Numbered from the stretch's first letter, positions 17,927 to 27,430 are shown. The stretch is DNA of 64,000 nucleotides from Paenibacillus sp. BIHB 4019 (GCF_002741035.1 NZ_CP016808.1:1736001-1800000), one strand, 5' to 3'. Translations and numbers: made by a program. Notes: a model not told the origin generated them from the sequence alone.

Positions 17927-19993
17927 TTATTTGTTTAACAGCAAAGTACTAGCATCATCGATATCGTACAGCTTGCCCTTATTACTATTCACAAGCTGGA
18001 TAATTTGCTTATAGGCTGATCCGCTTTTTGGAGCGATTGCATCCAGCACAACCTTATTCGTTTTTAGCTCGGCAATTACCTGTTTAAGCGTGAAGCCAGA
18101 TTTTGCTGGAGCAGTGCCTTTATCATGAACAGAGGCATCGGTTATAAAAATGATCCTTTTGGCATTCGTTTTGCCCGATAGCTTGCTCATTGCCATATGA
18201 ATAGCATCAAGTCCCGACTCGGGCTCATCTCCTCCTCCGGCGGCTTTTAATTGATCTAAATTAGTCTTTAACGCGTTTTTATTGTTGGTAAATGAATAAA
18301 ATTCCAGGTTTTTGTTTTGATCAACATAATTAATATCCCTATAAGCAACTATCGCAAAATTGGAGCCGGCTGGGACGGAATCCACAAAACTTTTAACCGT
18401 TTCTTTTATATAATCGATGACTCCTCCCATACTGCCTGTAACATCTATGACAAAAACAATATCCGTAGGAGCGGTAATGCCTTTCGATATTTTTGTTAAA
18501 ATAGGCGAAGAACTATTCGCTTCAGATTCTGCTTCCTTCTCGCTTTCTACAGTTGTAGGGATGATCGGCTCACTCTGAAATACAACAACTGAATTAGCTG
18601 CCACGTTCCACTCTACCAATCCGCCTAGTGCCTCGCTAACGAATCGAACAGGAACCATTGTGGTTCCATTGATTAATTGCGGTGCTGCGCTCAAAGTTAT
18701 CGCCACACCGTTCACATAGGCAATGTTGGAGCCAATCGTTAATACGATGGTTTTTCCTTCTTTCGTTGCCGTAACGGTTTGAGTGGCGCTGTCCCATTCC
18801 ACTTTTGCTCCCAGCGATTCAAAAATGGACCTAAACGGAACGAGTACATTCCCATTTGTATTCACCGGAGCTTGAGCATACGCTTGCATATATCCTGAAA
18901 TAAACACTTTAATCTGTTTAGCTTCATTGTTAATCGGAACGAATATAGGCAGAGAAGCTGCCAATCCGCCTGATTGATTATTGGTTTTCAAATAAACATA
19001 ATAACCGCCTGAAGGCAGTCCGATCTTCTTCAGTGAATAGGTTGAAGTACTGCCTGCTTTAATTCTGATTCGCCTAACGACCTCTCCACTTGCATTTTTG
19101 ACCATAAGATAGGAAGTGTAGGCTGGCTGTTTAGCCTGAATGGTTATTTTAACCGTAAGCGTGTAGTTTTTGTTCAGCGTAATAGAGCCAGGATAGCTTT
19201 CGCCTCCAAGCAATTGAAATTCCGGTTCTTCCTCTGTACCTGTAGATCCAGCACCTCCCGAAACAGGACTCTCCCCTGTTTCTCCAGATGGAGGACTCAC
19301 CGTCGTCCCTCCAGAAGCAGGCTGCTCTGTTGTCCCGCCAGATATTGGCTCCTCTATCGTCCCACCAGAGGATGATTGGGTACCCGCAATAGAAGTCTCC
19401 GGGAAATAAAAGTATATTGCCTCATCAGCTCTAGGTGCCCGGCGTTTTGCTAATATGGTAATGGTATAATTCTCATGGTTAAAAGTGAACTCCGAGTTGG
19501 GAACCTGGTTTCCATCTATTTTGAGAACGACTTTTTTACTCGAATTAATCACATATTTTGTAGTTAGTTTAAATACCCTTGTTGAATTATCCCCATAGGA
19601 AAGAGCATTTCCTATATAAGATCCGCCCGAAATCCCTTCTTCCCATTCAAAGGTGGGAATGATTAAGTATTTTATTGAAAGCTCCGCTCCCGGATCAGGT
19701 GCTTTGTTAATGGTTATCGCATAGTTAGTATAATCAACCGTATATTCCTCAGGTTCAATTTCTCTGGCATTAATAAACAGACGCAGCTTGGTATTACTGG
19801 CCGTAATTTTATTGGGGGTCTCGAATTTAAATACGCGGTTTTGTCCGTCTCCATCTTCCAAAATATTAACGAGGTAGTCGTTTTGCCGATATTCAAACGG
19901 GGTATAAGCATTCGCCGTCCCTGTCCAAGAGTCCAGCCCGCCGGCAAACATAATATAAACCATGAACAGCAAAATTATTTTTTTAAAATTCAT
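17927..19993 (-). CDS. exported protein with copper amine oxidase-like N domain repeat and C-terminal VWA domain
   Basis: A 688-aa secreted protein with a signal peptide (about 1-29). Two related N-terminal repeats (about 36-105 and 120-190) are followed by a Gly/Ser/Thr/Glu-Pro linker, a beta-rich segment, a stalk-forming Cu-amine-oxidase-N-like region (VLVPFRSIFESLGAKVEW and TMVPVRFVSEALGGLVEW units, about 375-480), and a von Willebrand A domain with MIDAS motif DVTGS and a conserved downstream Asp. The layout suggests a surface-anchored ligand or metal-binding protein. The function is unknown. Confidence 0.85.
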   Translation of the reverse strand: MNFKKIILLFMVYIMFAGGLDSWTGTANAYTPFEYRQNDYLVNILEDGDGQNRVFKFETPNKITASNTKLRLFINAREIEPEEYTVDYTNYAITINKAPDPGAELSIKYLIIPTFEWEEGISGGSYIGNALSYGDNSTRVFKLTTKYVINSSKKVVLKIDGNQVPNSEFTFNHENYTITILAKRRAPRADEAIYFYFPETSIAGTQSSSGGTIEEPISGGTTEQPASGGTTVSPPSGETGESPVSGGAGSTGTEEEPEFQLLGGESYPGSITLNKNYTLTVKITIQAKQPAYTSYLMVKNASGEVVRRIRIKAGSTSTYSLKKIGLPSGGYYVYLKTNNQSGGLAASLPIFVPINNEAKQIKVFISGYMQAYAQAPVNTNGNVLVPFRSIFESLGAKVEWDSATQTVTATKEGKTIVLTIGSNIAYVNGVAITLSAAPQLINGTTMVPVRFVSEALGGLVEWNVAANSVVVFQSEPIIPTTVESEKEAESEANSSSPILTKISKGITAPTDIVFVIDVTGSMGGVIDYIKETVKSFVDSVPAGSNFAIVAYRDINYVDQNKNLEFYSFTNNKNALKTNLDQLKAAGGGDEPESGLDAIHMAMSKLSGKTNAKRIIFITDASVHDKGTAPAKSGFTLKQVIAELKTNKVVLDAIAPKSGSAYKQIIQLVNSNKGKLYDIDDASTLLLNK

Positions 19994-20185
19994 ACTCTCT
20001 CACTCCGTTTTCGTAAGACATGATGGGTTTATAACCTGCTGCCTTTCCTTTGAATGGAAATGGTAGCCGATACTCACTTTACCATATAAAACGGAGTGTT
20101 TATAGTAAAATATTCCTGAATTGTAGTGGTGATTTGGATTTCACCTAAGGCTCCTCCTAAATTACTATTAACATCCATTAAAACG

Positions 20186-20216
20186 CAAAAAAGAGCACCT
20201 GATACTGTGCTCTTTT
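20186..20216 (-). terminator. terminator after the glycosyltransferase gene
   Basis: AAAAGAGCAC pairs with GTGCTCTTTT around an 8-base loop, directly after the glycosyltransferase stop. It is also effective toward the plus strand. Confidence 0.75.
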
Positions 20217-20227
20217 AATAGCTTTCT

Positions 20228-21472
20228 TTATTCAAGCGAAGAGCTGGCCGTGGTCGATAACCGCCGACTGCCCAAAAAGCTCCCAATGGCAGCAGCAGCC
20301 TGCTTATACCCGCCAGCCTCGCGCAGCGTTTCGCCAATCACGCCAGCCTGCTCCCGGTAGGAGGCATTGCCGAGCACCTCTAATACAGCGTTCCTCAGCA
20401 CCTCGGGCGTGAGGTTGTTTTTATCCACGATTACTCCCGCTCCCAGCTCCTTCACGCGGCTTGCCACACGAGGCTGATCCGAGGTTAACGGGAGCATAAT
20501 CAATGGCACATTATAATACAAGGCTTCGCTCGTACTGTTCATGCCCGCATGTGTCAGAAAAGCATCTACACGCTGCAGCACTTCCAGTTGGGGAACATAA
20601 GGCCTGATGATGAAATTGTCAGGAATGAGATCTGCCACTGGCTCTAAATCGGTATCTTTCCCCGATGATAATATAAACTGTACAGGCAAATCATGAAAAG
20701 CGGTAAAGCAGAGCTTATAAAAATCAAGGTCTTTATTTAAAATCGTTCCCATTGAAATATAAACCGTCTGTTTATACGGAGCATGAAGCGGCTCATAGGA
20801 AAAATCCGGTGCATCCTTGCGCGATATAATAGATGGGCCAGTGAACACAAAGCTGTCATCCAGCGTGTCACCCATTGGTTGAAAATAACGGCTTGTATAG
20901 ACAATTTTCAATTGTCCTGCATGTCCGGCAAGTTCATCCAAGGAAGGGGCAGCCACATTAAACTGGGCAGCTAGTTGCTGCGACAATTCCATGATGCCGT
21001 TATAAAGCTCCTTGACCTCCTCATCGTCATCGTCCAGTTTATTGCCCGATCCAAGCAGCTCTACAAAAACAAAGGTAGTCGTCGAGCAAACCGTTGGTAT
21101 ACCCAGCTTTTCGCCTAAAACTTGTCCTCCCCAGCCCATTAAGGAGTCAAAAATAATATAATCGTAGGTTTCATTTTCAGTCAGCTCCAGAACATCGGGA
21201 ATAAATCGCTGAATAATATGTTTTAAAATCATATATATAAATTGATAGGGATGCTTGATTTCAAACGGCTTCATATCAGGGTTATTCATCAAGGTTGCCT
21301 CGTTGAACGAGTAAGCTCTAAATTGCACGCCGGGCTGTTCAATCTTCGTCCGGTATTTCTCCGTACAACAATAGACGACTTCATCGCCGTTCTCTACCAG
21401 CTCCTTGATCAATCCCAATGAGGGATTAATATGCCCTTCTGCAGGCATCATCACAACTAACACACGTGCCAA
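20228..21472 (-). CDS. macrolide-family (MGT/UGT-type) glycosyltransferase
   Basis: A 414-aa GT1-family enzyme. The start is a TTG at 21472, giving MARVLVVMMPAEGHINP, supported by GGAGGTGG 7 bases upstream; more upstream starts lack a site. The N-terminal acceptor domain carries the GHINPSLGL motif, and the C-terminal donor domain has YVPQLEVLQRVDAFLTHAGMNSTSEAL followed by PLTSDQP, the UDP-sugar binding motif. Relatives glycosylate macrolides, flavonoids or lipids, often as a resistance mechanism. It stands alone, so the acceptor is unknown. Confidence 0.88.
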   Translation of the reverse strand: MARVLVVMMPAEGHINPSLGLIKELVENGDEVVYCCTEKYRTKIEQPGVQFRAYSFNEATLMNNPDMKPFEIKHPYQFIYMILKHIIQRFIPDVLELTENETYDYIIFDSLMGWGGQVLGEKLGIPTVCSTTTFVFVELLGSGNKLDDDDEEVKELYNGIMELSQQLAAQFNVAAPSLDELAGHAGQLKIVYTSRYFQPMGDTLDDSFVFTGPSIISRKDAPDFSYEPLHAPYKQTVYISMGTILNKDLDFYKLCFTAFHDLPVQFILSSGKDTDLEPVADLIPDNFIIRPYVPQLEVLQRVDAFLTHAGMNSTSEALYYNVPLIMLPLTSDQPRVASRVKELGAGVIVDKNNLTPEVLRNAVLEVLGNASYREQAGVIGETLREAGGYKQAAAAIGSFLGSRRLSTTASSSLE

Positions 21473-21683
21473 GTACTCCACCTCCAATAAAATTTCAATC
21501 AACTAATAGTGGGGACATTCTATCCAAATCTTTCAGACTATATGGGATAAGCGGCGTAATGAAGCTTTCGCTTCTATGGATATTTTATACATTAATACCA
21601 TATTTGTAAATAGTATGTCGTTTTTTGTTTTTATAAAAGAGACAGACGCAGCGAAAGTATGCAAGCTGCTTGCTCAAAATAAT

Positions 21684-21718
21684 AAAAACTCTACAACCTC
21701 AAGGAGGCTGTAGAGTTT
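21684..21718 (-). terminator. terminator after the small secreted protein gene
   Basis: AAACTCTACA pairs with TGTAGAGTTT around a 13-base loop that itself can pair (CCTC/GAGG). It lies 66 bp past the stop of the small secreted protein gene. The rest of the 21473-21783 gap carries no recognisable gene. Confidence 0.7.
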
Positions 21719-21783
21719 CTACTGGCGGAGGCAGGAGCTATCAAGTCCATAATGCCTACCGTTATTTTATAATTAATGGATGA

Positions 21784-22233
21784 TCACGGCACCCAAACAT
21801 CTCTTTTGTAAAAGGTTACGCTGTAAGCTGCCGTATCGCTGTAGCGTCCATCTTTGCTTATTACTTTAAAATATACATTATCGTAGTCGACAAGAACCGT
21901 ATCCGTTCCTGACGTATTCGTTGAAGAAGCTACCAAATTCCCTGCACTGTCATAGGCGTATAGATCGTAATCATAGCCGGAAGGAGAACCCAGCACGACA
22001 GATTTGCCATGCCCTCTGAATGTAAAGTAGTCCACATCTGTCGGGGATGATAAATAGGACCAGGCGCTTCCCCCCCAGTAAGATGGGCCATAGGGAGTGG
22101 CCACCGTTTGCGTTGGAATTTTATACGCTGTGCTTAAAGTGTCATTCGACTCGTAATTATCCGCCCAGGCGGCACCCGCAATCGATCCTGATAACAGCGT
22201 TAACATAATAGCGGAATACAATGTTTTCTTCAT
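21784..22233 (-). CDS. small secreted PPC-like domain protein
   Basis: A 149-aa exported protein. The ATG at 22233 follows GGAGGGAG and begins MKKTLYSAIMLTLLSG, a signal peptide with likely cleavage after AWA. The mature part starts DNYESNDTLSTAYKI and contains DVDYFTFRG and YDYDLYAYDSAGNLV, the pattern of bacterial pre-peptidase C-terminal (PPC) domains, which are beta-sandwich modules usually attached to proteases. Here the domain stands alone, with no catalytic partner nearby. Its role is unknown; binding or stability of the cell surface is possible. Confidence 0.78.
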   Translation of the reverse strand: MKKTLYSAIMLTLLSGSIAGAAWADNYESNDTLSTAYKIPTQTVATPYGPSYWGGSAWSYLSSPTDVDYFTFRGHGKSVVLGSPSGYDYDLYAYDSAGNLVASSTNTSGTDTVLVDYDNVYFKVISKDGRYSDTAAYSVTFYKRDVWVP

Positions 22234-22398
22234 TTCATTCTCCCTCCATTTCTTTTGATAGATTAGCACGCCAATAAGGCTTCAAGCTTTTTCCCCGTTC
22301 TTAGAAACGTCTGCTCAGAAAAAGCCCCAAACCACCTCCTATCAAAATATGGAATTAAATTGATTATAATGTAAACGGATACAAATTGTCCACTTTTT

Positions 22399-22604
22399 TC
22401 TCTTTTCCTCTCTCAGCCTATATGAATGGACAAAGGATATTCAAGATGATAAGTTGGCGTCATTTTATGATCAGTCGCATTTTTGAAAAAACGCCCCCTC
22501 TCATCCGTACCCGGATGCCCAATGGATAGAGGACCGTTTCTGGGTGTGGGTTCATTACGGCGCAACGAAGCTGGGAAGAGGAGCAAGCTTCTATGGCTTG
22601 CCTT
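22399..22604 (+). pseudogene. remnant of a nucleotidyltransferase-domain protein
   Basis: One reading frame, interrupted by a TGA at about 22470, gives YEWTKDIQDDKLASFYDQSHF and then PDAQWIEDRFWVWVHYGATK. The second part resembles the C-terminal region of small nucleotidyltransferase (aminoglycoside adenylyltransferase-like) proteins, where such a tract is conserved. There is no start codon or ribosome site and the frame is lost after about 22604. I judge it a decayed fragment; family assignment is from memory of the pattern, not a search. Confidence 0.4.
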
Positions 22605-22639
22605 GAAAAGATACATGCTTCTTCGGAGCATTAGAAAAC

Positions 22640-22666
22640 AAAAAGAGCACCCGCTACGGTGCTCTG
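22640..22666 (-). terminator. terminator after the chemoreceptor-like gene
   Basis: GAGCACC and GGTGCTC form a short GC-rich stem; on the minus strand it is followed by TTTTTG. It lies 20 bp past the stop of the minus-strand gene. Confidence 0.7.
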
Positions 22667-22686
22667 CTCTTTTTCATGATGATGGG

Positions 22687-23505
22687 TTATAACTTCTTTG
22701 CGAATTGATTAAGCTGCTCCGACATGCGATGAACCTCTTCAATAAAGGTCAAAACCTGCCGGGAAGATACAGCCTGCTGATCCACGATGGATGTCATACT
22801 TTCAATAGATAAACGCATGCCGTTTATCGCCTCTTCGAATGTTTTCAAAGTATGCTGAATCGCGTTTGTAGAGGCAACCGTCTCATTGGACAATTTCCGT
22901 ATCTCGCCCGCTACAATGCCGAATCCTTTTCCCCGATCCCCTGCATGTGCTGCTTCAATCGCCGCATTAATGCCTAATAAATTCGTCTGGTCCGCTACTT
23001 TTCTGACAATTGCTACAACTTTACCCGCTTCATCTACCTGCTCTACCGTCTGATGGGAGAGTGACAGAAGCTGCTGGGCAGATTCAGCCAATGTAAGCGA
23101 GCTATCCGCAACTTGCGAGAGCTGATTGTTAGCTTGGGATAATGAAAATGAAATTTGGTTCGCAATGGCTATTAATTCGCTCTGTTTTCGAAGCTGAATT
23201 GCTATTCCGCCAATTACGTTGCCTTTGGAATCATGAAGCGGTGTGGCCGTCCCAATAAATTCAAAACCATAAAAGGTAGCAGGAACTTCTGCCCTTAGCG
23301 CTACATTATTCCGAATCGCATGCATTAGCGGTTCCTCGTGATGCAACGGTTGGCCAACACGTATGTGCAAATCAATATTTTCGCCAGCCCAATAAGCAAT
23401 AAATTTTTCTGTATCACAAATAGCAATCGATAATTCCGCAGGAACTGCCGCTTTAAAGATAGGAACCATGGTAATCAAAGCTTCAAGAGATTCTATGCTG
23501 TTCAT
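22687..23505 (-). CDS. soluble methyl-accepting chemotaxis protein-like signal transducer (YfmS type)
   Basis: A 272-aa protein without membrane segments. The N-terminal ~110 residues form a small PAS-like or sensory domain (TFYGFEFIGTATPLHD ... GGIAIQL); the rest is a coiled-coil signalling domain with the hairpin tip motif VADQTNLLGINAAIEAAHAG and GKGFGIVAGEIRKLSNET. This fits the short soluble chemoreceptor group that includes Bacillus YfmS, which feeds into CheA. The ATG at 23505 has AGGGG 10 bases upstream. No other chemotaxis gene is nearby. Confidence 0.85.
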   Translation of the reverse strand: MNSIESLEALITMVPIFKAAVPAELSIAICDTEKFIAYWAGENIDLHIRVGQPLHHEEPLMHAIRNNVALRAEVPATFYGFEFIGTATPLHDSKGNVIGGIAIQLRKQSELIAIANQISFSLSQANNQLSQVADSSLTLAESAQQLLSLSHQTVEQVDEAGKVVAIVRKVADQTNLLGINAAIEAAHAGDRGKGFGIVAGEIRKLSNETVASTNAIQHTLKTFEEAINGMRLSIESMTSIVDQQAVSSRQVLTFIEEVHRMSEQLNQFAKKL

Positions 23506-23701
23506 TTTGGTGTTTCCCCTATCCATGTCTGTATATAGAAGCTTTCGTATTTTAAATATATCGCAGAAAACAAAAATACGCTATTTATTCATAGTCTGAT
23601 TCATGAACGGAAGTTTTGTGAGAAGACATCATACCCCAAACCCTATGATATAATTACCATTGCTAATACAATACATACGATATTAGGAGGATTCTACTTA
23701 A

Positions 23702-24946
23702 ATGAGAACGTTCGCTTTACGTATTCAATTGTTTTTCTTGATGGCGATTTTGACAACATTTTTATCGCACCCTGTATCTGCTGCTGACTTTACAGAGCTT
23801 CCCGAGCCACGATGGACCATAACGGTTCCAGATCACACATCAACAACTATTTTAGACAAAAATTATTACTTTCTAGGAAAAAAATATTTTCCTATTGTAT
23901 CTGATTATAACGGTTCTCGTACTGGATATATGTTTCAGAATTATAGCCCCGGAGGAAAAAGCAAAACCACTTACAAGATGATGGCTTTTGACGATACGAC
24001 GGGAAAGCAAAAATGGATACGCAACTCGCCTCACGTGTACAATGCATTCGATATAGACCGTAAAGGGAACTTATACTACGTTGAACAAGTAAAAATCGAC
24101 AAGAAAAACTACAGCAAACTAGTCGCCCTTGATTCAAACAATAAGCAGCGATGGGCGAAAACCCTTGCTTATACTTTTAATTGGTACGTGCTAGATGATG
24201 GACGCATAGCCACTATTGATACGGTTCAAGATAAGAGCCATTTAGTTCTTTATTCAACAGAAGGTAAGCAGCTTCTTGACAGAGAATACGATGGCAGTAT
24301 ACGCCACATCCAAGGAAATTATGTCGGTTCCGTTAACTATGTAGGGGCTACAACGATTTTAGATATCTATTCTATTTCGGCTAACAAAAAAATCACGACT
24401 GCCAAATACCCGCAGGATTATTTTAGCTATATACATGCTGACTTCGATGTTCTCAGTGGCGGAACTCTACTTGTTCCGGTATTAGATGCAAAGACTGGAA
24501 TTGAGACCTTATACGGCTATTCACCTGATGGAAAAAAGAAATGGAGCCGTATCATGCCGACACCTGAGCCTGATCGTAAAGATAGATTGTTTATGTCCGT
24601 AGGGAATCATTATCTGGTTCAGGATAAAAACACACTTACCGTGTATGATACAAATAATATGCTTGTAGCAACAAGAACCTTTAATGACTTGCCTGACCAA
24701 TACACGCTGCAGCTGCTAGGGAACCAGAGCATCGCCTTCGGGGGAGTCGAGTCCAAAGGTTCTTGGTTTGAATTTGAAAAGCCATCAAAAGCAGTCTTCT
24801 ACGTAGTAGATTATCGCACACTCAAAACGCAAACCTCATTAATCCTGGAACAAGCGCGGTTTGCCGAGAGAAACATACGCTTCCTGAATGCAACTACCTT
24901 TTATCTGGATATGGGTACAAGTCTTGCGAAGTATGAGCTGAAGTAA
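23702..24946 (+). CDS. exported PQQ/WD40-like repeat protein
   Basis: A 414-aa protein with a signal peptide (about 1-27, ending SAA) and a strong AGGAGG site upstream. The mature part shows repeating motifs such as DDTTGKQKWIRNSP, DSNNKQRWAKTL and SPDGKKKWSRI, the pattern of a PQQ-type beta-propeller; such folds bind quinone cofactors or other ligands, but this does not establish enzyme activity. It is a single gene on plus between two minus-strand units, AT-rich, and not clearly linked to neighbours. Confidence 0.75.
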   Translation: MRTFALRIQLFFLMAILTTFLSHPVSAADFTELPEPRWTITVPDHTSTTILDKNYYFLGKKYFPIVSDYNGSRTGYMFQNYSPGGKSKTTYKMMAFDDTTGKQKWIRNSPHVYNAFDIDRKGNLYYVEQVKIDKKNYSKLVALDSNNKQRWAKTLAYTFNWYVLDDGRIATIDTVQDKSHLVLYSTEGKQLLDREYDGSIRHIQGNYVGSVNYVGATTILDIYSISANKKITTAKYPQDYFSYIHADFDVLSGGTLLVPVLDAKTGIETLYGYSPDGKKKWSRIMPTPEPDRKDRLFMSVGNHYLVQDKNTLTVYDTNNMLVATRTFNDLPDQYTLQLLGNQSIAFGGVESKGSWFEFEKPSKAVFYVVDYRTLKTQTSLILEQARFAERNIRFLNATTFYLDMGTSLAKYELK

Positions 24947-25028
24947 GAATATAAATACCATTTTGTAGCTGCTCTCTATTAAAAATATAATTAAAAGCCA
25001 TCAACCCATACACTCGTTAGTGGATTTT

Positions 25029-25208
25029 CTAAAAATCCATCCAAAAAAATTGGGAGACAGCAAGCACAAGCGCAATACCATTTGCAACGATAAACAGCCA
25101 CTTTTTGGCTCTTCGGCTTACGGGCTCTTGTCCTGTAAATAAAGTCCAAGCTACAATTCCATTAAACACAACCATAATAATAAGAGCCAGCCACCAATGA
25201 GCAACCAT
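25029..25208 (-). CDS. small membrane protein, 59 aa
   Basis: Reading the minus strand from ATG 25208 to TAG gives a 59-aa protein beginning MVAHWWLALIIMVVFNGIVA, with a second hydrophobic stretch (about 39-52, IVANGIALVLAVSQ) and a positively charged turn (SRRAKKW) between them. AGAGAGGA lies 10 bases before the ATG. Two membrane segments in hairpin arrangement with Lys/Arg in the cytoplasmic loop are plausible. I do not recognise the family. Function unknown. Confidence 0.6.
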   Translation of the reverse strand: MVAHWWLALIIMVVFNGIVAWTLFTGQEPVSRRAKKWLFIVANGIALVLAVSQFFWMDF

Positions 25209-25358
25209 TTCGACTTCGTCCTCTCTAACCAGAATACCTATTCCATGGATTTCTCTATAAAATTACTTTGATTCCCTCTTTCCTGTCAAGCTCTAAAATG
25301 ACATATTTCTACAGATTTTAATCATTAGAAGTTGATCATTTGAAGATCACCATGACAA

Positions 25359-25403
25359 AAAGCAAATAGTGACTCTCCACAGAAAAGAGTCACTATTTGC
25401 TTT
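25359..25403. terminator. long symmetrical terminator
   Basis: AAAGCAAATAGTGACTC pairs perfectly with GAGTCACTATTTGCTTT (17 bp) over an 11-base loop. It can stop transcription on either strand and lies after the stop of the AraC-SBP gene's minus transcript. The rest of the gap shows nothing else. Confidence 0.75.
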
Positions 25404-25522
25404 AGGTTGGGCAGGTATTGAAGTTTTCCTAAAAAATCATGTCCAGCACCTCATCTAAACCCTGTTCTTGTCGGCTCCCGTTGAGGCAGAATCGAGATGC
25501 ACTAGTTCTTTTATATCTACAT

Positions 25523-27430
25523 TTATTTGTTGCTTTCAAGCAGCAAGTTAACAATGATGTCCAACTGTTTTTCTACTGAAATCGGATCACTGAAAAGAAA
25601 TTGATTGAAATCAATATTGTAGATCTTTCCTGCTTTCCCTGCTGGGGAATTTTGAATAAGCTTCTCCACCTTCTTCAGTTCTTCCTCTGCCCCTTCATTT
25701 ACAGCCAACAATAGTCGATCGCCTATAAAATCAGGAATGACCTCGGTAGATATTTCCCACGTATCGCCATTAATAACGTCTGTTTTCACTTTTTCGGTTG
25801 GCTTCAAACCAAGGTACTTGTAAAGAATATTGCCTCCCATATTCGTATCTCCATAAACAAGAACGGCATCAGGACGTACATTTAAAATCGAGAAGGTTTC
25901 ATCCGCTCCAATAAACGGGGTAATCTTCTCCTTGTAATCGGCTATTTTTGTCGCAAATGCTTCATTCCATTGCTTGGCTTCCTCTTGCTTGCCGAGAATA
26001 TCGCCAAACATTTCGACATCCTTAATCGGATCGTTATATTGTTCGACAACAATGGTTGGCGCGATCTGGCTCAGTGCTTCGTACCCGCCATCTACTGCCT
26101 CTGCGAACGGTGCCGTTGTAACAATCAGGTCAGGCTCAAGCGAAAGAATCTTCTCCGCATCAGGCGGAACTCCAACATCTTCGATACCGGAAGTATCATT
26201 TAATAACGAATTATTCAAAATGTAGGTGGTTGCCCCTACCGGCTTTACCCCAATTGCCATCAGCTCACCCAAATGAAAGAGGCTGACCACCCGTTGAGGC
26301 TTCACAGGAATTTCTGTTTTGCCCTTCAAATGCTCGTAAATGCGTGTTTCTGCAGCTGCGCTTTCTGTAGCGACACCCGCTGAAGCAGGCTGGGATTCCG
26401 CTGCCCCTGTATTGCTGCCTGTATTGCTGCCAGTCTGACAAGCATTCAGCAGCAAGGCTGTGCATAATAGCAGCATTGCTCCGAACGCGGGTCTTGAAAA
26501 TCTAAACATGGATGTGTCCCCTTCCCCATTGCATTGATAACAAATCTCATTCTCATTATGGGAAACAAGCTTTGGGGTTACAATAGACGATTTTAACAGA
26601 CGTAATGGATTATTCTGAACAGCCCGCCGATTGTCCTCCCGAAATTGAAGCGGAGAGCAGCCCGTATGCTTCTTGAATAAGCGGCTAAAATAATAAACAT
26701 CCGCATAGCCAACGCTGCTAGCTATTTCCTGGATACGAGCCTCCGATCTCAGCAAAAGCTGCTTTGATTTGTGAATGCGTACATGAATCAGATATTCAAT
26801 CGGGCCGGCTCCAATCTGGTTTTTGAACAAGCGAGACAAGTAGCTCGCGCTGCAGCTGTAAATCCCGGCCAATTCCTCGGCAGTAATGGCTTCCCTGTAA
26901 TGCTCTTGAATATAGTGAATCGCCTCGGTTACCAAGTTCGGCCTGCTGTTTTCCATGGCCAGCGTGCGGATTTGCCGCATAACCTCATACACAAACGGAA
27001 GAAAAACCGACTGTGCCTGCAACTTGTCCATCGGGGTTGCCTGCTGCCATAAGTAATGCATGGTTTGGCACTTTTCCTGCAGAGGCAGCGACGCATAAGG
27101 AGTGAATGCATACGGTATATGGAAGCTCTCCCCATCCTCCAACGATTCACTCTCGGCTTTATACAGAAGCAAATAGCAGGCAAAGTCGTTCCCTAGCGGC
27201 ATAAAATCCAGCTCCGCATCCTTCCCTCCGTGCAAAATGTGAAGGGGCTGGGTGAGATAGACCGTTCCCGACAGACTCACTCTTGCCTCTCCATGGGTAG
27301 TAACTACGAAAAAGCCCGTATGCGCCACAAAGCGCTCAGGAACCGTTCCTTTCTCTACACTGTACTGCCGAATATCCAGCAGTCTAACTGCGGCCCGGCT
27401 CCACCGTTCGATGTGGGCTTCCCAATCCAT
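25523..27430 (-). CDS. AraC-family regulator fused in frame to an iron-siderophore binding lipoprotein
   Basis: One frame of 635 aa from ATG 27430 (AGAGAGGGGGAG upstream). Residues 1-265 are an AraC regulator with double HTH (about 170-265). Residues 266-307 are a linker of no obvious domain. At residue 308 a normal lipoprotein starts: MFRFSRPAFG, a hydrophobic core, lipobox LLNAC (Cys331), then a Fe-siderophore binding domain (FepB-like, about 370-635). Bacillus Btr is an AraC-binding-domain protein without such a signal, so an internal one is odd. GGGGAAGGGG precedes the internal ATG (26509), and a Fur-like box precedes that, so the lipoprotein may be made on its own. Loss of a stop codon between two genes is the simplest explanation. 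Confidence 0.75.
   Translation of the reverse strand: MDWEAHIERWSRAAVRLLDIRQYSVEKGTVPERFVAHTGFFVVTTHGEARVSLSGTVYLTQPLHILHGGKDAELDFMPLGNDFACYLLLYKAESESLEDGESFHIPYAFTPYASLPLQEKCQTMHYLWQQATPMDKLQAQSVFLPFVYEVMRQIRTLAMENSRPNLVTEAIHYIQEHYREAITAEELAGIYSCSASYLSRLFKNQIGAGPIEYLIHVRIHKSKQLLLRSEARIQEIASSVGYADVYYFSRLFKKHTGCSPLQFREDNRRAVQNNPLRLLKSSIVTPKLVSHNENEICYQCNGEGDTSMFRFSRPAFGAMLLLCTALLLNACQTGSNTGSNTGAAESQPASAGVATESAAAETRIYEHLKGKTEIPVKPQRVVSLFHLGELMAIGVKPVGATTYILNNSLLNDTSGIEDVGVPPDAEKILSLEPDLIVTTAPFAEAVDGGYEALSQIAPTIVVEQYNDPIKDVEMFGDILGKQEEAKQWNEAFATKIADYKEKITPFIGADETFSILNVRPDAVLVYGDTNMGGNILYKYLGLKPTEKVKTDVINGDTWEISTEVIPDFIGDRLLLAVNEGAEEELKKVEKLIQNSPAGKAGKIYNIDFNQFLFSDPISVEKQLDIIVNLLLESNK
26536..26560. 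promoter_or_regulatory. Fur-box-like site within the AraC-lipoprotein frame
   Basis: GATAACAAATCTCATTCTC matches the 19-bp Fur consensus at 13 positions, and repeated ATTCTCATTATG continues it. It is about 30-50 bp upstream of the internal lipoprotein start, where an iron-regulated promoter would be expected. No search or binding data support it. Confidence 0.4.
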
